Both the position numbers and the translations under genes were made by a program. The notes beneath the pieces were generated by a model. That model saw nothing but the letters and a program-made list of their open reading frames with translations. It did no database searches and was not told the origin of the DNA. This document shows, piece after piece, positions 1 to 6,044 of a stretch of DNA of 9,982 nt. The stretch comes from Candidatus Omnitrophota bacterium (GTDB taxonomy: Bacteria; Omnitrophota; Gorgyraeia; Tantalellales; Tantalellaceae), in assembly GCA_030617085.1 (NCBI GenBank), contig JAUWWB010000023.1, forward strand, positions 1 through 9,982. The letters run 5' to 3'. The stretch's first letter is position 1, and each line of letters begins with the position of its first letter.

Positions 1-27
1 CGTTGATATTAAGTGGAGGTGAGAAAA

Positions 28-231
28 ATGGGAAAGGTTTTAAGCCTTTTGATCGGCGCGGTTGTGGTGGTCGCTGGGCTGGTGCTTCTTATCGCGTGGT
101 GGGGGGATTTTCTGGCGGTGCTGAAGGGGGTTCTGCCAGGGTTACTCATACTGGGTGGAACGATCGCCGTTGTAGCGGGCTTCAGCGAATTTAAGGATAC
201 ATTGAAGAGTAAGGAAGGCGAAAAGGAGTGA
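28..231 (+). CDS. Small two-helix membrane protein, unknown function
   Basis: A 67-residue protein of unknown function. Two hydrophobic segments, about residues 4-26 (ending AWW) and 28-51 (rich in L, G, I and V), are joined by a very short turn. A charged tail follows that ends in KSKEGEKE. This predicts a helical-hairpin inner-membrane protein with a soluble C-terminus. I chose the ATG at 28 because the GGAGGTGAG at 16-24 is a good ribosome binding site just before it. The alternative GTG at 13 would put that site inside the gene. Its stop is only 4 bp before the purH start, so the two are almost certainly co-transcribed and perhaps translationally coupled. I know no domain for it. It recalls small hypothetical proteins of uncultured bacteria, but nothing in it suggests a purine role. 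Confidence 0.75.
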   Translation: MGKVLSLLIGAVVVVAGLVLLIAWWGDFLAVLKGVLPGLLILGGTIAVVAGFSEFKDTLKSKEGEKE

Positions 232-235
232 CCTC

Positions 236-1801
236 GTGAAGGTAAGAAGGGCGCTGGTAAGCGTATCGGATAAGAGTGGAGTGGATGAGTTTGTTAAGGG
301 GCTGCACCGGCTGGGGGTGGAGCTCATGTCGACGGGGGGGACGGCTGAGAGGATACGGTCGCTTGGCATCCCGGTGACCGAGGTGGCTTCCTATACGGGG
401 TTTCCGGAGATGCTTGACGGGAGGGTGAAGACGCTGCATCCGAAGATCCATGCCGGGCTTTTGGCTTTGCGGGAGAGCCCCGAACACATGCGCCAGCTGG
501 AGGAGAGCGGCATTCTTCCCATCGATATGGTGGTGGTGAACCTCTATCCTTTCGAGGAGACGATATCACGCGAAGGGGTTACTTTTGAAGAAGCCATCGA
601 GAACATCGATATCGGCGGGCCGACCATGCTCCGCAGCGCCGCCAAGAATTTCCGGTCCGTCGCCGTTGTCAGCTCGCCTTCGCAATACGGCAAGGTTCTC
701 ACAGAGATGGAAGATAGCGGGTGCGGGCTTTCGGAGGCCACCCTGAAAGGGCTGGCCGCGGAGGTCTTCGCGAAGACCTCCCGGTACGACGGGCTCATAA
801 CACGGTACCTGTCAGGGGAGGTCGTCCCCGCCGGCACGGGAGAGGATTTCCCCGACCGGATCGAGATGGCGATGCGTAAGGTGACCCAGCTGAGGTATGG
901 CGAGAACCCGCACCAGCGGGCGGCCTTTTACCGGGATGAGCCGCCCGGCTGCGCCGGGATAGCCGATGCCGAGCAGATCCAGGGGAAGGAACTTTCCTTC
1001 AACAACATACTGGACCTGAGCGCCGCCCTCGAGATGGTGAAGGGCCTTGATAAGCCGGGCGTCAGCATCGTCAAGCATAACAACCCGTGCGGCTTCGCGA
1101 TGGCCGATACGCCGGAGAGGGCCTACCTCGACGCGCTTGACTGCGACCGCATGAGCGCTTTCGGGAGCATCATGGGCTTTAACAGGCCGATAGACAGGCG
1201 CATGGCGGAGGTCATCCTGGAGGGAGCCGATTTCGTCGAATGCGTTGTCGCCCCGGAATACGGCAAGGGGGCGCTCGAGGCCTTCAAGAGCAAAAAAAAC
1301 CTGCGGGTTTTGAGAATCCCTTCTTCCGCCTTCGCCCCGTTTGAGGGAAAGGACCTGAAGAAGATCCCCGGCGGGGCGCTCGTGCAGGACGCGGACACGA
1401 AAGATGTCTCCCGCGAAGAGCTCAAAGTGGTAACGCGGGAAAAACCTTCGGACGAGCTCGTGGAATCGATGATGTTCGCCTGGAAGGCCGTCAGGTACGT
1501 GAAAAGTAACGCCATCGTCCTATGCCAGGGGACAAAGACGGTGGGCATAGGCGCCGGGCAGATGTCGCGGGTGGATTCGGTGATCATCGCCGTGCGCAAG
1601 GCCGGGGAAAGGGCAAAAGGCGCCGTTCTCGCCAGCGACGCGTTTTTTCCGAAAGCGGACTCCATCGAGGAAGCCCACACCGCGGGGATCGCGGCCATAA
1701 TACAACCCGGCGGCTCCATACGCGATGAAGAGGTGATCGCCGCGTGCGACCGCCTCGGCATTCCCATGGTGTTTACGGGAGTGAGACATTTCAGGCACTA
1801 G
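236..1801 (+). CDS. purH: Bifunctional AICAR formyltransferase / IMP cyclohydrolase
   Basis: A cytoplasmic enzyme for the last two steps of de novo purine synthesis. It formylates AICAR with 10-formyl-THF, then closes the ring to give IMP. At 521 residues it has the usual full length. The N-terminal cyclohydrolase (MGS-like) domain shows VSVSDKSG at 8-15, STGGTA at 32-37 and DGRVKTLHPKIHAGLL at 61-76. The C-terminal transformylase domain shows LRYGENPHQ at 219-227, the catalytic Lys280-His281 pair in KHNNPCG, SAFG, SNAIVL, GAGQMSRVDS and the family-typical end VRHFRH. The start is GTG at 236, with AAAAGGAG at 221-228 as ribosome binding site. It lies 4 bp after the small membrane protein gene. 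No purD, purN or other pur gene is adjacent downstream. An AT-rich repeat array begins directly after the stop. Confidence 0.97.
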   Translation: MKVRRALVSVSDKSGVDEFVKGLHRLGVELMSTGGTAERIRSLGIPVTEVASYTGFPEMLDGRVKTLHPKIHAGLLALRESPEHMRQLEESGILPIDMVVVNLYPFEETISREGVTFEEAIENIDIGGPTMLRSAAKNFRSVAVVSSPSQYGKVLTEMEDSGCGLSEATLKGLAAEVFAKTSRYDGLITRYLSGEVVPAGTGEDFPDRIEMAMRKVTQLRYGENPHQRAAFYRDEPPGCAGIADAEQIQGKELSFNNILDLSAALEMVKGLDKPGVSIVKHNNPCGFAMADTPERAYLDALDCDRMSAFGSIMGFNRPIDRRMAEVILEGADFVECVVAPEYGKGALEAFKSKKNLRVLRIPSSAFAPFEGKDLKKIPGGALVQDADTKDVSREELKVVTREKPSDELVESMMFAWKAVRYVKSNAIVLCQGTKTVGIGAGQMSRVDSVIIAVRKAGERAKGAVLASDAFFPKADSIEEAHTAGIAAIIQPGGSIRDEEVIAACDRLGIPMVFTGVRHFRH

Positions 1802-1802
1802 G

Positions 1803-1921
1803 AGTAATTCATAGTAATTCATAGTAATTTGTAGTAATTGGTAGTAATTCTTTGTGGGTAATTACTTTGGGAAACAATAAATTACAACAAATTACAACGA
1901 ATTACTATTGAATTACAATTG
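1803..1921. repeat. AGTAATT array, direct then inverted, in purH-folC spacer
   Basis: Five head-to-tail 10-bp units fill 1803-1852: AGTAATTCAT twice, then AGTAATTTGT, AGTAATTGGT and AGTAATTCTT. A centre (1853-1879) containing GTAATTAC follows. Then come four units of the reverse complement: AATTACAACA at 1880, AATTACAACG at 1890, AATTACTATTG at 1900 and AATTACAATTG at 1911. The whole is an imperfect inverted repeat that could fold into one long AT-rich hairpin. The 10-bp period keeps the AT core on one face of the helix. The word AGTAATTCAT recurs in the accA-gpmI spacer. Units are too short and have no unique spacers, so this is not CRISPR. No gene lies in this spacer and I see no convincing promoter for folC. 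The function is unknown. Confidence 0.85.
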
Positions 1922-1968
1922 TAGCACTACTGGTCAAAACATCGTTGAGTCGCGAGTCACGGATAACC

Positions 1969-3267
1969 ATGCCGACCTACGAAGATACCCTAAAATATCT
2001 GGATTCCTTTGTCAATTACGAACGGGTCCATCCTGACAGCATTAAAAAAGAGTTTGATTTGGGCAAGCTGCGGGAAGTGCTGGGTAGGATGGGGGATCCG
2101 CACCGCGATTACCGCTGCGTTCATGTCGCCGGGACCAAGGGAAAAGGGTCGATCTGTACGTTCACTTCTTCGATCCTGGAGGCGGCCGGATACCGCGTGG
2201 GCCTTTTTACTTCGCCGCACCTGATTACGCATACCGAACGTATCAGGGTAAACGGCCGGATTATCGGAAAGGATGATCTCGTGCGCGCTGTCAGTCGTCT
2301 GCGGGAGTATATTGGCCCGGCCGATAAGGAGTTCAGCTTCTTTGAGGTGTATACGCTCCTGGCGATGCTGCATTTCAGCATGAAGAAAGTGGACTTCGCC
2401 GTTTTTGAAGTGGGCCTCGGCGGCAGGCTGGACGCTACGAACGTGATCGACGGGGAAGTCTGCGGGATCGGTCCGGTAAGCTATGACCACATGCAGCTCC
2501 TCGGGAATACCCTTGAAGAGATAGCGCGCGAAAAAACGGGAATCATCAAAAAAGGCGCGCATTGTGTATGTTCCCCGCAGCACAGGCCTGTCCTCCGCGT
2601 GATAAGGGACAAATGCGCCGAGGAAGGCGCGTCCTTATCGCTTGTGGGAAAGGATATAACTTGCCGCGCGGGCAGCTTTGACGAGAAGGGAAGCTGTTTT
2701 GACGTTTACGGGATGAAGGGTCGTTATGAGGGATGCCGTACGAACATGCCGGGAGATTTCCAGGTCTTTAACTGCGCGACGGCAGTGGGCATCTGCGAGC
2801 ATTTGCTATCCGGCAGCGGGGTCCGCGAAGACACGTTTAAGAAAGGCATCGAACGCGCTTTTATCCCGGGCAGGTTGGAAGTCATGCGCCGCCGGCCGCT
2901 TCTTGTCATAGACGGCGCGCACAACGGCGAGAGCGCGATGCATTTGAAAAAAGCCGTCGAACGTATCTTTAAGTACGACAGGTTGATATTATTGCTGGGG
3001 CTATCTCAGGATAAGGATATGAAAAGGGTGTGCCGCGAGCTTGTGCCCCTCGCGGACGAGATCGTGCTCACACGCGCTTCCGTAAGCCGCGCCGCGGACC
3101 CGCGACTCATAAGAAGATATATAAAGCGCAAAAGCGTGAAGATAACGGAAAACGTAAAACAGGCCCTCGACGCGGCATCCGCCCTTGCCGGCAAGAATGA
3201 CATGATCCTGGCGACGGGCTCGTTTTTTGTGATCGGCGAAGTGAGGCGGATTGTTTATCGACGTTAG
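1969..3267 (+). CDS. folC: Folylpolyglutamate synthase / dihydrofolate synthase
   Basis: An ATP-dependent ligase of the Mur ligase family. It adds glutamate to dihydropteroate and/or lengthens the polyglutamate tail of reduced folates in the cytoplasm. The 432 residues fit the family. Motifs in order: P-loop GTKGKGS at 55-61, SPHL at 82-85, FEVGLGGRLDATN at 146-158, YDHMQLLGNTLEEIAREK at 172-189, GRLEV at 301-305 and DGAHN at 315-319. I chose ATG 1969 because MPTYEDTLKYLDSFVNYE matches the usual FolC beginning. An in-frame TTG at 1945 would add eight unlikely residues. No good Shine-Dalgarno is visible before either. The gene stands alone between two repeat-filled spacers. Sequence alone does not show whether it has one or both activities. 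No separate folP or folA lies nearby. Confidence 0.95.
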   Translation: MPTYEDTLKYLDSFVNYERVHPDSIKKEFDLGKLREVLGRMGDPHRDYRCVHVAGTKGKGSICTFTSSILEAAGYRVGLFTSPHLITHTERIRVNGRIIGKDDLVRAVSRLREYIGPADKEFSFFEVYTLLAMLHFSMKKVDFAVFEVGLGGRLDATNVIDGEVCGIGPVSYDHMQLLGNTLEEIAREKTGIIKKGAHCVCSPQHRPVLRVIRDKCAEEGASLSLVGKDITCRAGSFDEKGSCFDVYGMKGRYEGCRTNMPGDFQVFNCATAVGICEHLLSGSGVREDTFKKGIERAFIPGRLEVMRRRPLLVIDGAHNGESAMHLKKAVERIFKYDRLILLLGLSQDKDMKRVCRELVPLADEIVLTRASVSRAADPRLIRRYIKRKSVKITENVKQALDAASALAGKNDMILATGSFFVIGEVRRIVYRR

Positions 3268-3279
3268 GTAGGGAGTTAG

Positions 3280-3293
3280 TTCGGAGTTCGGAG
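3280..3293. repeat. TTCGGAG heptad repeat, two units
   Basis: Two perfect tandem copies of TTCGGAG, preceded by the related GAGTTAG. They end 4 bp before the GTAG-headed palindrome at 3298. The same heptad occurs in the folE-DUF212 spacer, again next to such a palindrome. No function is evident. Confidence 0.7.
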
Positions 3294-3297
3294 AAAT

Positions 3298-3323
3298 GTA
3301 GGGGCAGGCCCCTGTGCCTGCCC
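3298..3323 (+). repeat. REP-like GTAG-headed palindrome, copy A
   Basis: GTAG at 3298-3301 is followed by an 8-bp perfect stem, GGGCAGGC (3302-3309) with GCCTGCCC (3316-3323), and a 6-base loop. A GTAG head directly before a GC-rich palindrome is the recognised design of REP elements mobilised by REP-associated tyrosine transposases (RAYT, Y1 family). That is family knowledge; no such transposase is in this window. Two further copies lie at 5398 and 5514. No T-run follows, so it is not an ordinary terminator. Confidence 0.65.
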
Positions 3324-3325
3324 TT

Positions 3326-3352
3326 GCCCTGCGAAGCGAACAATGTCAGGGC
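3326..3352. repeat. Second hairpin in folC-mnmE spacer
   Basis: GCCCTG (3326-3331) pairs with CAGGGC (3347-3352) across a 15-base loop containing GCGAAGCGAAC, similar to the GCGAAC that ends copy B at 5416-5421. It begins 2 bp after REP-like copy A, and a GTAG follows at 3354-3357. It may be the other part of a two-hairpin REP cluster. No T-run follows, so I do not call it a terminator. Confidence 0.45.
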
Positions 3353-3376
3353 CGTAGAAAAAACTCATAACGACAA

Positions 3377-4771
3377 ATGACACAATCCACAAACAACGAC
3401 ACCATCGCAGCGATATCCACCTCTCCCGGAGAAGGCGGGATCGGCATAGTCCGCCTGAGCGGGAGGGACTCGCTCGCGATCGCGGAAAGGATATTTCATC
3501 CGCCTAAAGGCGGATCGGCATCTTCTTACGCGAGCCATACCGTCCATTACGGGCACGTGAAGGAACCAGGTTCGGGCGAGGTGGTGGACGAGGTGCTTCT
3601 TACCGTCATGCGCGCGCCACGCACCTATACCACCGAGGACGTCGTTGAGATAAGCTGCCATGGCGGCATCATGCCTTCGAAAAGGGTGCTGGAGCTGTGC
3701 CTCGGCGAGGGCGCCGCCCTGGCGGAGCCCGGTGAGTTTACGAGAAGGGCCTTCTTGAACGGGAGGATAGACCTCTCCCAGGCGGAGGCGGTCCTGGACG
3801 TTATCAGGGCCGAGACGGACACCTCGAGGAAGATAGCCGTTGAACAGCTGCGGGGCACTTTTTCCGTGGAGGTCCGGAGTTTGCGCGACTCGATAATAGA
3901 GATACTTTCCCTGATCGAGCTCACGATAGATTTTTCGCAGCAAGACGTGGAATTCCCGGAGAAGGAAAGCATCGCGCGCGGCGTGGATGGGGCTTACCTC
4001 TTGCTGAGGGAGATGCTCGAGACTTCGGATAAAGGCATGGTCCTGCGCGAAGGCGCTAGCGTCGTGATATGCGGAAGGCCTAACGTCGGCAAGTCGAGCC
4101 TGATGAACGCTTTATTAAGGGACGACAGGGTGATCGTCACCCCCGTGCCGGGGACTACCAGGGACGTTATCGAGGAATCGATAAACGTCGCCGGCGCGAA
4201 GGTCCGGATATCCGATACCGCGGGCATTATCGAGACGCGGGACAGGGTCGAGATGGAAGGCATCAAGCGTTCCAGGGAGAAACTTGCCAATGCCGACATC
4301 GTGATATTCACGCTGGACCGCAGCCGCCCGCTTTCGGAGAGGGACGAAGAGATATACGAAACGGTCAAGGAAAAAAAACACGTGATCGTCGCGAACAAGG
4401 CTGACCTCCCGCGTAAGCTTGACATGCGCGAAGCCGGGAAACGGTTCATGAAAGAGGAGATACTTGAGGCCTCCGCGATGACCAAAAAAGGCCTGGGAAA
4501 AATAGAGGACGCCATAGCGGAAAAGCTCTTCAAGGGGGACGTCAAAACGCCGGAAGGGCCCGTGGTGACCAACATCCGGCACAAGGCGCTCCTTGAAAAA
4601 GCCCTCGCGAGCATGGAAAGGGCAGGTAAGGTCACGGGAAAAAATTACAACGCGGAACTCCTGGCAAGCGACCTTAACGAAGCCGTTTATCAACTGGGCC
4701 TTATCATCGGAGAGTCGGTAGCCGACGACGTGTTGGAGAGGATCTTCGCGGAGTTCTGTATCGGGAAATAA
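3377..4771 (+). CDS. mnmE: tRNA uridine-5-carboxymethylaminomethyl modification GTPase
   Basis: With MnmG it installs the (carboxymethyl)aminomethyl group on C5 of wobble uridine 34 in certain tRNAs, taking a carbon from methylene-THF. The protein is full length (464 residues). An N-terminal folate-binding domain starts TIAAISTSPGEGGIGIVRLSG at residues 9-29 (key part GEGGIGIVR) and includes FTRRAFLNGRIDLSQAEAV at 121-139. A Ras-like GTPase domain is inserted in the helical domain: G1 GRPNVGKS 233-240, G2 GTTRD 259-263, G3 DTAG 280-283, G4 NKAD 340-343 and G5 SA 366-367. The protein ends in the diagnostic CIGK with the functional cysteine at 461. The start is ATG 3377; no clear ribosome binding site precedes it. 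folE follows after 21 bp, suggesting one transcript. The common rnpA-yidC-jag or mnmG neighbours are absent. Confidence 0.97.
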   Translation: MTQSTNNDTIAAISTSPGEGGIGIVRLSGRDSLAIAERIFHPPKGGSASSYASHTVHYGHVKEPGSGEVVDEVLLTVMRAPRTYTTEDVVEISCHGGIMPSKRVLELCLGEGAALAEPGEFTRRAFLNGRIDLSQAEAVLDVIRAETDTSRKIAVEQLRGTFSVEVRSLRDSIIEILSLIELTIDFSQQDVEFPEKESIARGVDGAYLLLREMLETSDKGMVLREGASVVICGRPNVGKSSLMNALLRDDRVIVTPVPGTTRDVIEESINVAGAKVRISDTAGIIETRDRVEMEGIKRSREKLANADIVIFTLDRSRPLSERDEEIYETVKEKKHVIVANKADLPRKLDMREAGKRFMKEEILEASAMTKKGLGKIEDAIAEKLFKGDVKTPEGPVVTNIRHKALLEKALASMERAGKVTGKNYNAELLASDLNEAVYQLGLIIGESVADDVLERIFAEFCIGK

Positions 4772-4792
4772 AAAAAATCTTAAGGAGATGGA

Positions 4793-5359
4793 ATGAACAA
4801 GGAAAAGATAAAAAGGGCAGTAAAGGATATACTTGAGGCGATCGGTGAGGATCCCGGGAGGGAAGGGCTAAGGAACACTCCCGGGAGGGTGGCGGACATG
4901 TATGAGGAGATACTCGGGGGGATGCGCAGGAGCGCGGATGACGATCTCAAGGTTTTCTTCGAGGAAGAGCACGACGAGATCATACTTCTCAAGGGTATTC
5001 CGTTGTACTCGATATGCGAACATCACATGGTCCCGTTCGTCGGAAGGGCGCACGTGGCGTACATACCAGATGAGAACAGGATCACGGGCCTCAGCAAGAT
5101 CGCGAGGGTCGTCGACACCCTGTCCAGGCGGCTCCAGGTCCAGGAACGCCTCACCACGCAGATAGCCGAGGCCATAATGAGAAAGCTCAGGCCCAAAGGC
5201 GTCCTCGCCGTGATCGAGGCGGAACACCTCTGCATGAGCATGAGGGGCGTCAAGAACCCCGGGATCATCACCACAACAAGCGCCGTAAAGGGCGTATTCC
5301 GCACAAGTCAGAAAACCCGCGCCGAGGCCATGGCGCTTATCAGGCATCAGGGGCGGTGA
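4793..5359 (+). CDS. folE: GTP cyclohydrolase I
   Basis: Converts GTP to 7,8-dihydroneopterin triphosphate, the entry step to folate (and possibly queuosine or other pterins), as a cytoplasmic toroidal homo-oligomer. The 188 residues match the family. The zinc ligands are visible: Cys75 and His78 in CEHHMVPF, and Cys147 in EHLCMSMRG. The catalytic His77 and His145 are present too. Other signatures are NTPGRVADMYEE at 28-39 and GLSKIARVVDTLSRRLQVQE at 99-118. The start is ATG 4793 with TAAGGAG at 4781-4787 five bases before it. It follows mnmE by 21 bp and is probably expressed with it. A strong intrinsic terminator at 5436-5460 closes the unit. It is the zinc-dependent IA type, not the metal-promiscuous FolE2. 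Confidence 0.97.
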   Translation: MNKEKIKRAVKDILEAIGEDPGREGLRNTPGRVADMYEEILGGMRRSADDDLKVFFEEEHDEIILLKGIPLYSICEHHMVPFVGRAHVAYIPDENRITGLSKIARVVDTLSRRLQVQERLTTQIAEAIMRKLRPKGVLAVIEAEHLCMSMRGVKNPGIITTTSAVKGVFRTSQKTRAEAMALIRHQGR

Positions 5360-5367
5360 TGTTTGAG

Positions 5368-5395
5368 TTCGGAGTTCGGGGTTCGGAGTTCGGAG
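5368..5395. repeat. TTCGGAG heptad repeat, four units
   Basis: Four tandem 7-bp units: TTCGGAG, TTCGGGG, TTCGGAG, TTCGGAG. A lone TTCGGAG stands at 5427-5433 on the far side of palindrome copy B. They begin 8 bp after the folE stop. The same heptad lies in the folC-mnmE spacer. Confidence 0.8.
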
Positions 5396-5397
5396 CC

Positions 5398-5418
5398 GTA
5401 GGAGCGGCCTCTGGCCGC
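5398..5418 (+). repeat. REP-like GTAG-headed palindrome, copy B
   Basis: GTAG at 5398-5401, then GCGGCC (5404-5409) pairing with GGCCGC (5413-5418) around a TCT loop, followed by GAAC. It has the same design as copies at 3298 and 5514 but a different stem sequence. It sits 2 bp after the heptad array, as copy A sits 4 bp after its array. Confidence 0.6.
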
Positions 5419-5435
5419 GAACAGAGTTCGGAGCA

Positions 5436-5460
5436 AGTGGGGGCGTCCCCGCTATTTTTT
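5436..5460 (+). terminator. Intrinsic terminator after folE
   Basis: AGTGGGG (5436-5442) pairs with CCCCGCT (5447-5453), with one G-U pair, around a 4-base GCGT loop. An A and six Ts (5455-5460) follow. Stem, short loop and T-run together are the classic Rho-independent design. It would end the mnmE-folE transcript 77 bases after the folE stop, just upstream of a new promoter. Confidence 0.8.
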
Positions 5461-5465
5461 ATTGT

Positions 5466-5493
5466 TTGATTTTTCCACCACTCAATATATAAT
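5466..5493 (+). promoter_or_regulatory. Sigma-70-type promoter for DUF212-ldt-accA unit
   Basis: The -35 box TTGATT (5466-5471) and a perfect -10 box TATAAT (5488-5493) are 16 bp apart. The predicted start of transcription is near 5500, giving a leader of about 60 bases. It sits directly after the folE terminator in AT-rich DNA, which supports it. An alternative -35, TTGTTT at 5462, would leave a 20-bp spacer and is less likely. Confidence 0.75.
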
Positions 5494-5513
5494 ATAGCGA
5501 GGCCTACTTGCAT

Positions 5514-5536
5514 GTAGGGGCCCGCCTTAGGCGGGC
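5514..5536 (+). repeat. REP-like GTAG-headed palindrome, copy C, in leader
   Basis: GTAG at 5514-5517, then GCCCGCC (5520-5526) pairing with GGCGGGC (5530-5536) around a TTA loop. It lies between the predicted transcription start and the ribosome binding site GGAGG (5546-5550) of the next gene, so the transcript should carry this hairpin. Just upstream, CCTAC (5503-5507) could instead pair with GTAGG (5514-5518), offering an alternative fold. Confidence 0.65.
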
Positions 5537-5561
5537 GAAATGAGTGGAGGGTTTTTCAGAA

Positions 5562-6029
5562 ATGAGCCAGCATAGCGCCATATGGGAATTTGTACATAAC
5601 AATGTCGTTGTCGCGGCCTTTTTGGGCTGGTTCGTCGCTCAGACCATCAAGGTCATCAGGGGCGTGGTAACGGAAAAGAAGTTCAATTTCAAGTGGTTCG
5701 TCGGCACCGGCGGCATGCCGAGTTCTCACTGTGCCGGCGTAACCGCCCTGGCCACCAGCGTCGGCCTTTACGAAGGGGTTCACACGGCGCTTTTTGCCGT
5801 GACGCTACTGTTTTCCTTTATCGTAATATGCGACGCCCGGGGCGTGCGCCGCTCCACGGGGAAGCAGGCGGAGATATTGAACAAGATAATGGACGATATT
5901 TACTGGAAGAAGAAGATAGAGGAAGAGAAACTTAAAGAACTGATAGGGCACACCCCCATTCAGGTGTTCGCGGGCATACTTGTAGGCCTTGCTGTCGCGT
6001 TCACATTGTACTGGTCGTACCGGATATAA
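5562..6029 (+). CDS. DUF212 (PAP2/haloperoxidase-related) membrane protein
   Basis: A 155-residue integral membrane protein of the DUF212 family (YuiD-like), distantly related to PAP2 phosphatases and vanadium haloperoxidases. Its true reaction is not known. Family signatures are GGMPSSHCAGVTALATSVGL at 50-69, DARGVRRSTGKQAEILN at 91-107 and GHTPIQVFAGILVG at 129-142. Hydrophobic segments lie at about 9-30, 70-90 and 133-152. The PSSH motif recalls the phosphate-binding loop of PAP2 enzymes. I chose ATG 5562 because GGAGG at 5546-5550 precedes it. The GTG at 5544 overlaps that site. It is the first gene after a strong promoter, and the transpeptidase gene follows after 15 bp, so an envelope or lipid-phosphate role is plausible but inferred. 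Confidence 0.9.
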   Translation: MSQHSAIWEFVHNNVVVAAFLGWFVAQTIKVIRGVVTEKKFNFKWFVGTGGMPSSHCAGVTALATSVGLYEGVHTALFAVTLLFSFIVICDARGVRRSTGKQAEILNKIMDDIYWKKKIEEEKLKELIGHTPIQVFAGILVGLAVAFTLYWSYRI

Positions 6030-6044
6030 CCAGAGAAGGATATT

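Noticed and set aside
1292..1299. Run of eight As in purH (and a similar one in mnmE near 4371) as a slippage site
   Set aside because: Both genes read through in frame with full family motifs on each side; the run encodes ordinary Lys codons.
1123..1767. Reverse-strand open frame of 214 codons inside purH
   Set aside because: It is a shadow of a GC-rich gene: Ser, Ala and Arg-rich, with no domain and no ribosome binding site, fully inside an intact purH.
1803..1921. CRISPR array or replication iterons
   Set aside because: Units are 10 bp with no unique spacers and no cas or rep gene; direct and inverted layout does not fit CRISPR, and no dnaA, dnaN or plasmid gene supports an origin.
3994..4635. 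Reverse-strand open frame of 213 codons inside mnmE
   Set aside because: Antisense of the conserved GTPase domain, low-complexity Ser/Leu-rich translation, no supporting signals.
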